Shown: positions 31,966 through 42,291, counted from the first letter of the stretch. The stretch: 64,000 bases of DNA from an uncultured Massilia sp. (GCA_913778765.1 CAJYXO010000083.1:1-64000), one strand, 5' to 3'. A program made the numbers and translations. Notes: generated by a model from the letters alone, not told the origin.

Positions 31966-32151
31966 GTGATTCGCTATCTGGGCACACGCAAGAATGCGGA
32001 AGGTGCCGCCGTCTATGTATTCATCGTCAATGGCATGGAAAAGGAAGTGCGCGAGCACGCCCTCAAGCAGCATCCCGGCTGCTACGACGCCCTGCCGGCG
32101 GCGGTGAAGGCGAAGATCGCCGCCAACCGCGCATGGCTGTCCAAGCTCTGA
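31966..32151 (+). CDS. Hypothetical 61-aa protein
   Basis: MIRYLGTRKNAEGAAVYVFIVNGMEKEVREHALKQHPGCYDAL...; GTAAAGGAGA SD upstream. Confidence 0.6.
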   Translation: MIRYLGTRKNAEGAAVYVFIVNGMEKEVREHALKQHPGCYDALPAAVKAKIAANRAWLSKL

Positions 32152-32651
32152 GCGCCGCACCGCGCCTGCGCGCGCTGCTCTTCGTCCTGGCGGCGCTGGC
32201 CGGCGCGGCATCCGCCCAGACCCAGGACAAGCAGCCTTCCACCTTCGGCCCCGTGATCGGCAGCGCCCTGCTGTGCCGGGACCAGATCGACAACAAGTAT
32301 TTCTATTCCTGGCTCAGCACCCATTTCGGCGCGCCCTACAAGCACGAGGGCGGGGCGTTCTGGTTCCGCACCGGCGAGGCCACGCTGTGGGGCGCTCCCG
32401 TCAGCGAGGTGATGGTCAGCGACGACACCAGCGAACTGGTGTTCCTGGCCGCGGTGGCCGAAGTGCCGCCGGACCAGCTGGAACAGTCCATCCGCAGCGC
32501 AGTCGGCGTACGCTATCCGGCGGCGGATGGTTCCCCATATCCTTTGCGCATATCCGCCCCCGGCAGCACGATCGCCTACTACAATGCCAAAAGCAAAATA
32601 TACTGCGCGAAGTTCAAACCGCTGCCGATGCCCTTGTCGCCGCAGCGCTAG
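32133..32651 (+). CDS. Hypothetical secreted protein
   Basis: Signal peptide MAVQALSAAPRLRALLFVLAALAGAASAQ; overlaps upstream ORF by 19 nt. Confidence 0.6.
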   Translation: MAVQALSAAPRLRALLFVLAALAGAASAQTQDKQPSTFGPVIGSALLCRDQIDNKYFYSWLSTHFGAPYKHEGGAFWFRTGEATLWGAPVSEVMVSDDTSELVFLAAVAEVPPDQLEQSIRSAVGVRYPAADGSPYPLRISAPGSTIAYYNAKSKIYCAKFKPLPMPLSPQR

Positions 32652-32663
32652 CCACTCCTGGGT

Positions 32664-34274
32664 ATGTACACGAATTACTTCAATCTGAAGCAACAGCCGT
32701 TCTCGATCGCGCCCGATCCGCGCTACCTCTTCATGAGCGAGCGCCATCGCGAGGCGCTGGCACACCTGCTGTACGGGATCGGCAGCGGCGGCGGCTTCGT
32801 CCTGTTGACGGGCGAGATCGGCGCCGGCAAGACCACCGTGTGCCGCTGCTTCATCGAGCAGATCCCCGACAACTGCCGCCTGGCCTACATCTTCAATCCC
32901 AAGCTGACGGTCGAGGAACTGCTGCTGACCATCTGCGACGAGTTCCGCATCGAGCTGCCGCCGGCGTCGAGCGGCGCGCTGGGTGTGAAGGGCTACGTGG
33001 ACGCCATCAACGGCTACCTGCTGGACAGCCACGCCCGCGGCAACAACAACGTGCTGGTGATCGACGAGGCGCAGAACCTGTCGCCCCAGGTGCTGGAGCA
33101 ACTGCGCCTGCTGACCAACCTGGAGACCAGCGAGCGCAAGCTGCTGCAGATCATCCTGATCGGCCAGCCCGAACTGCGCACCATGCTGGCCCGGCCCGAA
33201 CTGGAACAGCTGGCCCAGCGCGTGATCGCGCGCTACCACCTCGGGCCGCTGTCGGTGTCCGAGACGGGCGCCTACGTGACCCACCGCCTGACGGTGGCGG
33301 GCGCCCATCCCGGCAATCCGATCCCGGCGTCGCTGGCGCCGCTGATCCACCGCCTGACGCAGGGTGTGCCGCGCCGCATCAACCTGCTGTGCGACCGGGC
33401 GCTGCTCGGCGCCTACGTCGAGAACAGCCGCGAAGTGACGCCCAAGATTCTGCGCCGCGCCGCCCAGGAGGTGTTTGCCGCGGATCCTTCGGCGCAGCGT
33501 ACGCCGCCGCGCTGGCCGCTGGTGGCGGGCGGGGTGCTGGCCGGGGCGGCAATCAGCGCCGCGGCCTGGCAGGCGGTCCCGCGTTCGCCGGCGCCCGCGG
33601 CTGCGGTCGTGGCGAAGGCGCCGGCCGCGCGCATGCAGCCGGCCGCATCCGCCGCCGCCGCCAATGCAGCGGCGCCCGCGAAACCGCTGCTGCTGGCCAC
33701 CCAGGCCGAAGCCCTGCGCGAGCTGGGCGCGCTGTGGGGCCAGCAGCTGCCCACCGAGGAACCCTGCCAGGGCGCGCCGAAGCTGAACCTGCGCTGCTAC
33801 CAGGGACGCGGCGGCCTGTACGAACTGCGCCTGCTCGACCGCCCGGCCATCGTCGCCCTGCACGACGGCCAGAAGCTCGGCTATGCGGTCCTTTCCGGCA
33901 TGGACGAGGGGAGCGCCACCCTGAGCGTGAACGGACAGCGCCAGAAGGTCGGCCTGGGCGCGCTCGCCACCCGCCTGGATGGCGAATTCACGACCCTGTG
34001 GAAAGTGCCGCGCGCCTTCCGCGAGGAGGTCCGGCCCGGCGACAGCGGCCCGGACGTGGACTGGATCGCCGGCCGCCTGGCGGCGCTGAACAAGGTGGAC
34101 GCGCCGCGCACCGATCTGCCGCTCGGCGACGCCACGCGCCGCCAGCTGCGCAGCTTCCAGGCGAAGCAGAACCTGAAGGCGGACGGCGTGGCCGGCCCGC
34201 GAACCTACATGCGTCTGAACCAGCTGAGCGGGGTCGACGAACCGCGCCTGCTGGCTGCCGGCACAGGGAAATGA
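32664..34274 (+). CDS. ExeA/GspA-like AAA ATPase with C-terminal peptidoglycan-binding domain
   Basis: Walker A GEIGAGKTT; VLVIDEAQNL; C-term LRSFQAKQNLKADGVAGPRTYMRLN. Confidence 0.92.
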   Translation: MYTNYFNLKQQPFSIAPDPRYLFMSERHREALAHLLYGIGSGGGFVLLTGEIGAGKTTVCRCFIEQIPDNCRLAYIFNPKLTVEELLLTICDEFRIELPPASSGALGVKGYVDAINGYLLDSHARGNNNVLVIDEAQNLSPQVLEQLRLLTNLETSERKLLQIILIGQPELRTMLARPELEQLAQRVIARYHLGPLSVSETGAYVTHRLTVAGAHPGNPIPASLAPLIHRLTQGVPRRINLLCDRALLGAYVENSREVTPKILRRAAQEVFAADPSAQRTPPRWPLVAGGVLAGAAISAAAWQAVPRSPAPAAAVVAKAPAARMQPAASAAAANAAAPAKPLLLATQAEALRELGALWGQQLPTEEPCQGAPKLNLRCYQGRGGLYELRLLDRPAIVALHDGQKLGYAVLSGMDEGSATLSVNGQRQKVGLGALATRLDGEFTTLWKVPRAFREEVRPGDSGPDVDWIAGRLAALNKVDAPRTDLPLGDATRRQLRSFQAKQNLKADGVAGPRTYMRLNQLSGVDEPRLLAAGTGK

Positions 34275-34275
34275 C

Positions 34276-35049
34276 ATGTCATATATCCTCGAAGCCCTGA
34301 AGAAGGCGCAGGCCGAACGGCAGCTGGGCGACGCGCCGACGATCCACGCGCCCCAGGTCCAGGCCGCCCAGCCGGGCATGGGCGCCAGCCGCAAGCCGCT
34401 GTTCATCGGCCTGGGGGCGGGCGCGCTGGTGGTGGCGCTGGGCGCGCTGCTGGTGTGGCAGCGCGCGCCGGGGCCCGCATCGGCGCCTGCGCCAGCGGCA
34501 GTGTCCGCACCGCCTGCCGCGCCGGCATCGGCAGCGGCGCCGGCTGCCGCGCGGACGCCTGCGTCACCGCCGCCGGCGCCGGGCTCCGCATCGAACACGC
34601 CCGCATCGGCCACGCTGGAAGTGAGCGCGCCGCCTGCGCCGCCACCGCGTCCGGCGCACGTGGAAGCGCCGGCCCAGCCCGCGCCGTCCACAGGGTCCGC
34701 CGCACGCAGGGCAGGACAGGGAGCGCCGGCGTCCGCCGCCGTGGCTTCGGTGGCCCCGGCCGCGGCGCCACGTCCGGCCGCGGGTCCGGCGGCACCGGCC
34801 CCGGCACCATCGCCGGAAGACAGCCTGCCTTACTTGCACCAGCTGCCCGACACGATCCAGCGCGATGTGCCGCGCGTCAGCTTTGGCGGCTACATGTATT
34901 CGGCGAATCCGGCCGACCGCCTGCTGCTGGTCGACAAGGCGCTGCGCCACGAAGGCGAGGAGGTGGCGCCGGGACTGGTGCTGGAGAAGCTGCTGCCGAA
35001 AGCCGCCGTGATGAACTTCCGCGGCGTGCGCTACCGTGTCGCTTACTGA
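34276..35049 (+). CDS. GspB-like general secretion pathway protein
   Basis: [18 protein letters not shown]; Ala/Pro-rich middle; C-term GspB domain; follows GspA-like gene. Confidence 0.87.
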   Translation: MSYILEALKKAQAERQLGDAPTIHAPQVQAAQPGMGASRKPLFIGLGAGALVVALGALLVWQRAPGPASAPAPAAVSAPPAAPASAAAPAAARTPASPPPAPGSASNTPASATLEVSAPPAPPPRPAHVEAPAQPAPSTGSAARRAGQGAPASAAVASVAPAAAPRPAAGPAAPAPAPSPEDSLPYLHQLPDTIQRDVPRVSFGGYMYSANPADRLLLVDKALRHEGEEVAPGLVLEKLLPKAAVMNFRGVRYRVAY

Positions 35050-35599
35050 CGCGGGCCGCGCGCCGGCCGGCCCGGTGCTGGGCGTGATCGGCTGGTCCGG
35101 CAGCGGCAAGACCACGCTGCTGGAGTACATGGTCGGCCGGCTTGCCGCCGAAGGCCGGCGCGTCAACGTCATCAAGCACAGCCACCACGACATCGTGCTG
35201 GAGCCGCCGCACAAGGACAGCGCGCGGCTGCGCCTGGCCGGCGCGGGCGAGGTCATGATCGCATCGCCCTACCGTTTCGCCATCCAGCACGAGCTGCGCG
35301 GCGCGCCCGAGCCTTCGCTCGAGGAGCACCTGGCGCGCCTGGCGCCGGCCGACCTGACCCTGGTCGAAGGCTATAAATGGGCGGCCATTCCCAAGCTCGA
35401 GGTGTTCCGCCCCGACCTCGGGCGGACACCGATGTATCCGGACGATGCGCACGTCGCCGCGGTGGCCGCCAACGTGGCGGCGCCCGACGGCCTGGCGCGC
35501 GATCTCGCCTGGCTCGACCTGGACCGGCCGGACACGGTCCTGCGCTGGCTGCGGCGCTGGCTGGACACCGCTGCCGGCGCGCGCATCGTGCAAAAGTGA
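35036..35599 (+). CDS. mobB: Molybdopterin-guanine dinucleotide biosynthesis protein B
   Basis: [48 protein letters not shown]. Confidence 0.93.
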   Translation: MSLTDAGRAPAGPVLGVIGWSGSGKTTLLEYMVGRLAAEGRRVNVIKHSHHDIVLEPPHKDSARLRLAGAGEVMIASPYRFAIQHELRGAPEPSLEEHLARLAPADLTLVEGYKWAAIPKLEVFRPDLGRTPMYPDDAHVAAVAANVAAPDGLARDLAWLDLDRPDTVLRWLRRWLDTAAGARIVQK

Positions 35600-35696
35600 A
35601 TCGGTGTCCGAGATGTTCGCGCAAGCGCCGCAGAGCATCGCGATCTCGAAGGGCAGGCTCGGGATCGGCCTGTCGCTGGCGATCCTGGCGGACAGC

Positions 35697-35723
35697 TAAA
35701 GTTCTGGCGGAAGCTGCCGTTAA
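35697..35723 (+). promoter_or_regulatory. Predicted sigma28 (FliA) promoter
   Basis: TAAAGTTC-N11-GCCGTTAA, 51 nt upstream of yjfB-family ATG. Confidence 0.75.
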
Positions 35724-35773
35724 TACAGGATGACCCGCATTGGGTCCTGCATCGCCCCTCACAGGAGACCGTC

Positions 35774-35974
35774 ATGGACGTCATGAGCATTGCCAAACTC
35801 GCCACCAGCATCGCCGACACCGGCACCCGTCAGGACGTGGGCATCGCCATGCTCAAGAAGGCGCAGGACCTCCAGGCGTCGACCGCCACCCAGCTGCTGG
35901 ACGCCGTGCCGCAGGCAACGCCGGCGCCAAACCTGCCGGCGCACCTGGGCAAGCACGTCAATACAACCGCTTGA
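35774..35974 (+). CDS. YjfB family protein (putative motility protein)
   Basis: MDVMSIAKLATSIADTGTRQDVGIAMLKKAQDLQASTATQLLDAV; AGGAG SD. Confidence 0.8.
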   Translation: MDVMSIAKLATSIADTGTRQDVGIAMLKKAQDLQASTATQLLDAVPQATPAPNLPAHLGKHVNTTA

Positions 35975-36162
35975 AAGCAGGACCAAAAAAAATCAACCGG
36001 GCGCGTCAACAACTTCGCTGCCCGGTGCGTTATTCCAGCCACGTACCCGGCGCACAGGGAACAGGCCTACAATAGACCCGCTCTTGCCGCCACCATTGCT
36101 GCCCTCGCGCAGCCACAATGGCCGTCCCCGCCGGCGTACGGATTCCGAAGGAGATTCCCCAC

Positions 36163-36438
36163 ATGAATAAACGTCAAGCACTGGTTGCCGCCGCGCTCGC
36201 GAGCGTCTGCGCAGCAAATGCTTCCGCCACCGGCCAGATGGACATGCAGGCCAAGGGCGAACAGGAAAAATGCTATGGCGTGGCCAAGGCCGGCCAGAAC
36301 GATTGCGGTACCGCCACCCACGGCTGCGCCGGCCAGGCGGCGGCCGACAACGATCCGGCCGAATGGCGCTCGGTGCCGAAGGGCAGCTGCGAGAAGTCCG
36401 GCGGCAAGCTGAATCCGCCGCAGCCGAAGAAAAAATAA
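36163..36438 (+). CDS. DUF2282 / BufA-type bufferin precursor
   Basis: Signal peptide then [42 protein letters not shown] (4 Cys); SD GAAGGAG. Confidence 0.88.
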   Translation: MNKRQALVAAALASVCAANASATGQMDMQAKGEQEKCYGVAKAGQNDCGTATHGCAGQAAADNDPAEWRSVPKGSCEKSGGKLNPPQPKKK

Positions 36439-36442
36439 GCCG

Positions 36443-38134
36443 GTGACCGCGCAGCAGGTAGCAGGCGTCGGCATCGGCCTGCGCGTCCCGCACTACCGCC
36501 AGCTGCTGGAAGCCGGTCCGCCGGCCGGCCGGGCGCAGGCGGATTTCCTCGAAGTCCATACCGAAAACTACCTGGCCCGCTCGGGCTGGGACTGGCACGT
36601 GCTGCAAACACTGCGGCGCGACTATCCGCTCAGCCTGCACGGCGTCGGCCTCGGGCTGGGCTCGGTCCACGGATTTTCCGAAGATCATCTCGAGCGCGTG
36701 CGGCTGCTGGCCGAGGCGATCGAGCCGGCCCTCGTCTCCGAACACCTGAGCTGGGGCGCGCTGCGCGACCGCCAATTGAACGACCTGCTGCCGCTGCGCC
36801 TGGATGCGGCGGCGCTCGGCCTGGTCAGCGAACGGGTCGAGCGCGTGCAGGCGGTGCTGAAGCGCCGCATCCTGGTCGAAAACGTCTCCACCTACCTGCG
36901 CTTTGCCGGCGACGCCATGAGCGAAGCCGAGTTCCTGGCCGCACTGGCGCGCCGTACCGGCTGCGGCATCCTGCTCGACGTGAATAACCTGTACGTCAAC
37001 CAGTGCAACCACGGCGAGGATGCGCTCGCGGCGCTGGATGCGCTGGCCGGGCTGGCGCCGGGCACGATCGGCGAACTGCACCTGGGCGGCCACCTCGTCA
37101 CCGACCTGGCCGTGATCGACCACCACGGCGACCGTGTCGCGCCGCCGGTCTGGGCGCTGTACCGCGCGGCCCTGCAGCGCTTTGGCGGCGTGCCGGCGCT
37201 GGTGGAGTGGGACACCGACGTGCCGCCGCTGGCCGTGCTGCTCGAAGAGGCGGCCGAGGCCAGGCGCATCGCCGCGGAGGCGGCTGCCGGCGTTGCAGTT
37301 CCTGCTGTGATCCCGGCGTCCGCTGCGCCGGTGCGGCCATTCGCCGACGCCGAAGCCGGCGCCGACATCGAGCTCGGCAATGGTCAGCAGGCCTTCGGCG
37401 CGGCCCTGGCCGACCCGGCCTTGCTGCCCGGCGTGGCGGCGCAGCTCAAGGGCGATCCGGCGCGCCTCGGGATTTACCGCGGCAACCTGGCGAGCGCCTG
37501 GCGCCGTGCGCTGGCGTCGAGCTATCCGGTGCTGCGCCAGGTGCTGGGCGACATGGATTTCGACGCCCTGGCGCGCGCCTACGGACGCGTCCATCCGGCC
37601 CGGGATCCGGACCTGAACCGCTTCGGCGCCGGGATGGCGTCCTTTCTCGGCGGCGCAGTGGATGGACAGCCCTGGCTGCCCGAGCTCGCCCGCCTGGAGT
37701 GGCTGCTGCACGAAGCCTGGTACGCGCCGGACGCCATCGACGGCAAGCCGCTGGAGGTGCTGGCGAGCCTGGATCCGCAGCAGTTCGAGGCCAGCCGCGC
37801 CATCCTGCATCCTTCGCTGCGCCTGTTCGCATCGAACTGGGCGGTGGCGCCGTTCTGGCTGGCGCAGCAGGCGGAGGGCCCGGCCGTGCCGGACGCGATG
37901 GAGCGGCCGGGCTACGCCCTGGTCCTGCGCACGCGATGGCGGGCGACGCTGCGCGAGCTGGACGCGGCCGAACACGCGGCGCTGGCGCGGCTGGCGGCGG
38001 GAGAGCCATTCGGGATGGCCTTCGATGCCGCCTTCGACGTCGACGAGGACGCGCCGATCGCGGCCTGGCTGGACGGCTGGCTGAAGGACGGGGTCGTGGC
38101 GGGGATCGTGCGGGAAACGTGGAAGGCGGCTTGA
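36443..38134 (+). CDS. Fused DUF692 (MNIO, BufB-type) - DUF2063 (BufC-type) protein
   Basis: N-half [10 protein letters not shown]...FLEVHTENY...SEHLSWG...ENVSTYLRF...[15 protein letters not shown]...ELHLGGH; C-half [38 protein letters not shown]. Confidence 0.9.
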   Translation: MTAQQVAGVGIGLRVPHYRQLLEAGPPAGRAQADFLEVHTENYLARSGWDWHVLQTLRRDYPLSLHGVGLGLGSVHGFSEDHLERVRLLAEAIEPALVSEHLSWGALRDRQLNDLLPLRLDAAALGLVSERVERVQAVLKRRILVENVSTYLRFAGDAMSEAEFLAALARRTGCGILLDVNNLYVNQCNHGEDALAALDALAGLAPGTIGELHLGGHLVTDLAVIDHHGDRVAPPVWALYRAALQRFGGVPALVEWDTDVPPLAVLLEEAAEARRIAAEAAAGVAVPAVIPASAAPVRPFADAEAGADIELGNGQQAFGAALADPALLPGVAAQLKGDPARLGIYRGNLASAWRRALASSYPVLRQVLGDMDFDALARAYGRVHPARDPDLNRFGAGMASFLGGAVDGQPWLPELARLEWLLHEAWYAPDAIDGKPLEVLASLDPQQFEASRAILHPSLRLFASNWAVAPFWLAQQAEGPAVPDAMERPGYALVLRTRWRATLRELDAAEHAALARLAAGEPFGMAFDAAFDVDEDAPIAAWLDGWLKDGVVAGIVRETWKAA

Positions 38135-38176
38135 AAGGCAGGCCGGGTGGGGAACCGGCCGCCCTGAAGGTGGTGC

Positions 38177-38467
38177 TCAGTGATAGCGGAAAGCGCGCAG
38201 GATGCGTTCTTCGCCGGTCTTGTCGTGGTGCAGTTCGCTCGCGGCCCGGGTGGCTTCGATCATTCGGGACAGCTGTTCCTCCTCGAAACGAGCCAGTTCG
38301 TCGTTGGCCGCATTCAACGCCATGGCCAGCTTGGCGCGCGCACTCTGATACACGAGACCGGTGTAGTGGTCGGTGTTCTTGAGCAATTCTTCCGCGTTTT
38401 CGATGACGAGACGCAAATCGCCTATCAGGCGCTGCTGCGTCATGGAGCTTGGGTCTGGGGTATCCAT
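38177..38467 (-). CDS. Soluble DUF883/ElaB-like protein
   Basis: LIGDLRLVIENAEELLKNTDHYTGLVYQSARAKLAMALNAANDEL; no C-terminal TM. Confidence 0.55.
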   Translation of the reverse strand: MDTPDPSSMTQQRLIGDLRLVIENAEELLKNTDHYTGLVYQSARAKLAMALNAANDELARFEEEQLSRMIEATRAASELHHDKTGEERILRAFRYH

Positions 38468-38634
38468 TTTCCTCACCTTTTGCCGAAATACGTCTTCAAT
38501 ATAGAGAAGGGGGACTGCCCAAGTTTGTCAGCGCGCAAACGTCACCCCTACGGCCGGGGACGGCTAATCCGGCGCACCCAGCAGGCGCGTCCGGCGGGAC
38601 GCACCTGTTCGATGGTGAGGTTCAGGGAACTTTT

Positions 38635-38847
38635 TTAGCGGACAGTGATCCGCACATCACCCACCTTCACCACCTGGCCGGCACGGATCTTGGCTGTCTT
38701 GCGTAGTTCCTTCTTGCCGTCGACCGACACCACGCCGCTGGCCACCATGTTCTTGCCGGCGCCACCGCTGTCGACGAAGCCGACGAGCTTGAGCAGCTGG
38801 TTGAGTTCGATGAACTCCGATGTCAGTTCAAAAGTTGTTGTTTCCAT
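38635..38847 (-). CDS. RNA-binding S4 domain protein (YbcJ-like)
   Basis: FIELNQLLKLVGFVDSGGAGKNMVASGVVSVDGKKELRKTAKIRAGQVV. Confidence 0.88.
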   Translation of the reverse strand: METTTFELTSEFIELNQLLKLVGFVDSGGAGKNMVASGVVSVDGKKELRKTAKIRAGQVVKVGDVRITVR

Positions 38848-38919
38848 TCTATCCTCGGTTAAAAATCGGCGGCGTACCGTTGAGTTCGCTCCCCCGAACA
38901 CGACGGTAATCACGCCGCC

Positions 38920-40314
38920 TCAGCCCTGATCTGGCCGCGTCATCTCGATCGGCACGATCCACTGGTCGAACTGCTGCTCGTCGACGAAGCCGGAGTTCAG
39001 CGCGGCCTGGCGCAGGGTCAGGCCTTCGTGCTGGGCGGTCTTGGCGATCTGCGCGGCGCGATCATACCCGATATGCGGGGCCAGGGCGGTCACCAGCATC
39101 AGCGACTGCTCCATCAGCTCGCCGATGCGCTTGCGGTTCGGCTCGATGCCGGCGGCGCAATGCTCGTCGAAGGAGCGCATGCCGTCGGCCAGCAGGCGCG
39201 CGCTCTGCAGGAAGTCATGGGCGATCATCGGCTTGAACACGTTCAGCTCGAAGTTGCCCTGGGCGCCGCCCATGGTGATGGCGACGTCGTTGCCGAACAC
39301 CTGGCAGCACAGCATCGTCATCGCTTCGCACTGGGTCGGATTGACCTTGCCCGGCATGATCGAGCTGCCCGGTTCGTTTTCCGGAATGGTGATCTCGCCC
39401 AGGCCGGAGCGCGGGCCGGACGCCATCCAGCGTACATCGTTGGCGATCTTCATGAGGGCCGTCGCCAGGGTCTTGAAGGCGCCGTGCGCGGCGACCATGG
39501 CGTCGTGGCCGGCCAGCGCCATGAACTTGTTCGGCGCGGTCTTGAACTGCAGGCCGGTGCGCGAGGAAATCTCGGCGGCGATGCGGTTGGCGAATTCCGG
39601 ATGCGCGTTCAGGCCGGTGCCGACCGCGGTGCCGCCGGCCGCCAGCAGCAGCAGGCCGGGCAGGGCGGCCTTGATCGCCTGCTCGGAAAACTCGAGCTGG
39701 GCCACGTAGCCGGAAAATTCCTGGCCGAGCGTGAGCGGAGTCGCGTCCTGCAGGTGGGTGCGGCCGATCTTGACGATGCCGGCAAAGTCGCGCGCCTTCA
39801 CTGCCAGCGTGCCGCGCAGCCTGGCCAGCGCCGGCAGCAGGTCCCTGGCGACGGCGGTGGCGGCGGCGACGTGCATCGCGGTCGGGAACATGTCGTTCGA
39901 GGACTGCCCCATGTTGACGTGGTCGTTCGGGTGCAGCTGACGGGCCTCGCCGCGCTCGCCACCCATCAGTTCCGAGCCGCGGTTGGCCAGCACCTCGTTC
40001 ATGTTCATGTTGCTCTGGGTGCCCGAGCCGGTCTGCCAGACCGACAGCGGGAACTCGTCCGGATGCCGGCCTTCCAGCACTTCCTCGGCGGCCTTGATGA
40101 TGGCATCGGCCTTGTCCGCCGGAAGCTTGCCGAGCGAGCGGTTGACGGCGGCGGCGGCGCGCTTGACCTGGGCCAGCGCGGCGACCAGCTCCGGCGCCAT
40201 CTTCTCGGTCGAAATGTGGAAATGGTGCAGCGAGCGCTGGGTCTGTGCGCCCCACAATTGTCCACTTGGCACCTCGATCGGGCCGAAGCTGTCCTTTTCG
40301 ATCCTGTTTTCCAT
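38920..40314 (-). CDS. fumC: Class II fumarate hydratase
   Basis: [33 protein letters not shown]. Confidence 0.97.
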   Translation of the reverse strand: MENRIEKDSFGPIEVPSGQLWGAQTQRSLHHFHISTEKMAPELVAALAQVKRAAAAVNRSLGKLPADKADAIIKAAEEVLEGRHPDEFPLSVWQTGSGTQSNMNMNEVLANRGSELMGGERGEARQLHPNDHVNMGQSSNDMFPTAMHVAAATAVARDLLPALARLRGTLAVKARDFAGIVKIGRTHLQDATPLTLGQEFSGYVAQLEFSEQAIKAALPGLLLLAAGGTAVGTGLNAHPEFANRIAAEISSRTGLQFKTAPNKFMALAGHDAMVAAHGAFKTLATALMKIANDVRWMASGPRSGLGEITIPENEPGSSIMPGKVNPTQCEAMTMLCCQVFGNDVAITMGGAQGNFELNVFKPMIAHDFLQSARLLADGMRSFDEHCAAGIEPNRKRIGELMEQSLMLVTALAPHIGYDRAAQIAKTAQHEGLTLRQAALNSGFVDEQQFDQWIVPIEMTRPDQG

Positions 40315-40363
40315 AGACGCGTCCTGACTTTTTGTTGGTAGGGAAGGTTCACGAAGAGTGCTC

Positions 40364-40390
40364 TAAAGAGTGTACCGCAACGGCCGTTAA
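40364..40390 (+). promoter_or_regulatory. Candidate sigma28-like promoter
   Basis: TAAAGAGT-N11-GCCGTTAA, 30 nt upstream of the FimV-N gene start. Confidence 0.5.
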
Positions 40391-40420
40391 TGACGCTGAG
40401 GCTACGAATCTGTCATCCCT

Positions 40421-41521
40421 ATGCGCCGCTGCACCCCCCGTTTCCTGTCCACGCTTGCTCTCGTCACCGCATTCGGTGCGGCCCACGCCGCCGAACTGGG
40501 CGAGGCGCGCGTCTCGTCCCACATCGGGCAGCCGCTGGTGGCCGACATCGAACTGGCCCTGATCGACGATCCCGCCACCCCGGTGGCGGTGCGCCTGGCC
40601 AGCCCCGAGGTCTACAACGGCGCCGGCATCGCCATGCCACCGGTGCTGGCGAGCCTGAACATGTCGGTGATGAAGCGGGATGGCCGCCAGTTCCTGCACC
40701 TGACCTCGCTGCGCCCGGTCGAGGGCGAGCACCTGCACCTGTACCTGGAGCTGGTCGACAAGGGCCAGCGGACGGTGCGCCTGGCCACGCTGTGGCTGAC
40801 GCCCGATCCGCATCCGGCGCCGGCTTCCGTGCCGGCGCCGGTGAGCGCGCCCCCGCCTGTCCCCGTGCGCGCCGCTGTACCTGCTGCCGCCATGGCGCAG
40901 GCGGCGGCCGCGCCGGCACACGCCGAACCAGTCCCGGTACGGTCACAGCCCAGGCCCGCGCCCGCCACGGTGCGCGCGGCCTCGGCGCCGGCTGCACCTT
41001 TGCCCCGGCCGTTGCCGGTCCATCGTCCGCAAGCCGCGGCCCCGGCCGCCTGCGCCCCGCAGGCCGAGCAGGCCAGCGTCTGCGCCGCACTGGACGGCAA
41101 GAATGCCGCGCTCAAGGCGCAAATCGGCCAGCTGGAATGGAAGGTGAAAGCCCTGCAGCAGACGCTGGGCGCGCCGGCCGCGGCGGAAGCGACGCAAGAG
41201 AAAGCCAGCGTCCCGGCCGGCCCCAAGCCCATCAGCGCGATCAAGCCGCTGGTGCCGCGCAAGCCCAGGGCGCCCGCGCCGGAACCCGACACAGGGCTGC
41301 CCTGGGGCTGGATCGGCAGCGGCGCGGCGCTGCTGCTGGCCGTGGGCGGCGCCTTGCTGCTGCTGCGCCGGCGCGCCCGCACGGTGCGCAAGGTCGACAT
41401 CCCGGCCGCGCCGCACCTGATCGAACGCCTGCGCCGGCGTTTCGCGGCGCGCACCAGATCCCCGGCCCCGGCAGCTGCGCCGGAACACGCTGCGGAGGCG
41501 GTGGAACCCAGCTTCGACTAA
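40421..41521 (+). CDS. FimV N-terminal domain-like protein
   Basis: Signal peptide; LGEARVSSHIGQPLVADIELALID...VYNGAGIAMPPVLASLNMSVMKRDGRQFLHLTSLRPVEG; C-term TM. Confidence 0.82.
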   Translation: MRRCTPRFLSTLALVTAFGAAHAAELGEARVSSHIGQPLVADIELALIDDPATPVAVRLASPEVYNGAGIAMPPVLASLNMSVMKRDGRQFLHLTSLRPVEGEHLHLYLELVDKGQRTVRLATLWLTPDPHPAPASVPAPVSAPPPVPVRAAVPAAAMAQAAAAPAHAEPVPVRSQPRPAPATVRAASAPAAPLPRPLPVHRPQAAAPAACAPQAEQASVCAALDGKNAALKAQIGQLEWKVKALQQTLGAPAAAEATQEKASVPAGPKPISAIKPLVPRKPRAPAPEPDTGLPWGWIGSGAALLLAVGGALLLLRRRARTVRKVDIPAAPHLIERLRRRFAARTRSPAPAAAPEHAAEAVEPSFD

Positions 41522-41580
41522 ATTACTTAGGCGCGCACGACTCGTCTACACAAGTCGAAAATTTGCGTTATACTCATTCG

Positions 41581-41817
41581 CATGTGATCTTCTTGCTCAC
41601 AAAACGGCTCAGGATCCGGCGCAGCCACCACCGATAGCGTGGCGCGGAAAGCGGATGGACGTTGATGAAACGCCTGATCCCGGAAGCGGTCCGCCGGCCT
41701 ACAGTGGCAGCGGACGCCGGATGCAACCGGCAAGAGGCGACGCCAGGAGATACCTGGTGCTCGCACTCCCCCTATTCCAGAAACCCGCGCGGATGCATGT
41801 CCGGCGCGGGTTTTTTC
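41581..41817 (+). ncRNA. Candidate structured intergenic RNA of unknown family
   Basis: TATACT (41569-41574) with TCTACA 18 nt upstream; several internal hairpins; ends in strong terminator; no plausible CDS. Confidence 0.5.
41782..41817 (+). terminator. Rho-independent terminator
   Basis: AACCCGCGC-GGATGCATGTCCG-GCGCGGGTT followed by T-tract. Confidence 0.88.
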
Positions 41818-41898
41818 TTGCCCGCGCACGCCTGCGCGCAACGCGACGGCCGGGGTCGCCGGGATGGCTTACGATGTCATCATTGGCAAGGAGGGACC

Positions 41899-42291
41899 AT
41901 GAACGACACGCCCCCGGGCCACGCGCTGCGTGGCGACCTGTTTTCCGAAAGCTGTCCTTCGCGCGAGGTGCTCAAGCACGTGACGAGCCGCTGGGGCGTC
42001 CTGCTGCTGGTGGCGCTCGGCGATGGCGCCCAGCGCTTCGGCGAGCTGCGACGCAAGGTCGGCGGCATCAGCGAGAAGATGCTGGCCCAGACCCTGGTCT
42101 GGCTCGAGCAGGACGGTTTCGTACTGCGGATCGCCCATCCGGTGGCGCCGCCGCGGGTCGAATACCGGTTGACGCCGCTGGGGGAAGAGGTCAGCCGCAG
42201 GCTGAAGGACCTCGCCCTCTGGATCGAAGAGAACCTGGGCGCGATGCTGGCCGCACGCCGCCCGCCATCGCACGCCCTGCAGGGCTCATAG
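41899..42291 (+). CDS. HxlR family transcriptional regulator
   Basis: SESCPSREVLKHVTSRWGVLLLVALGDGAQRFGELRRKVGGISEKMLAQTLVWLEQDGFV; GGAGG SD. Confidence 0.9.
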   Translation: MNDTPPGHALRGDLFSESCPSREVLKHVTSRWGVLLLVALGDGAQRFGELRRKVGGISEKMLAQTLVWLEQDGFVLRIAHPVAPPRVEYRLTPLGEEVSRRLKDLALWIEENLGAMLAARRPPSHALQGS

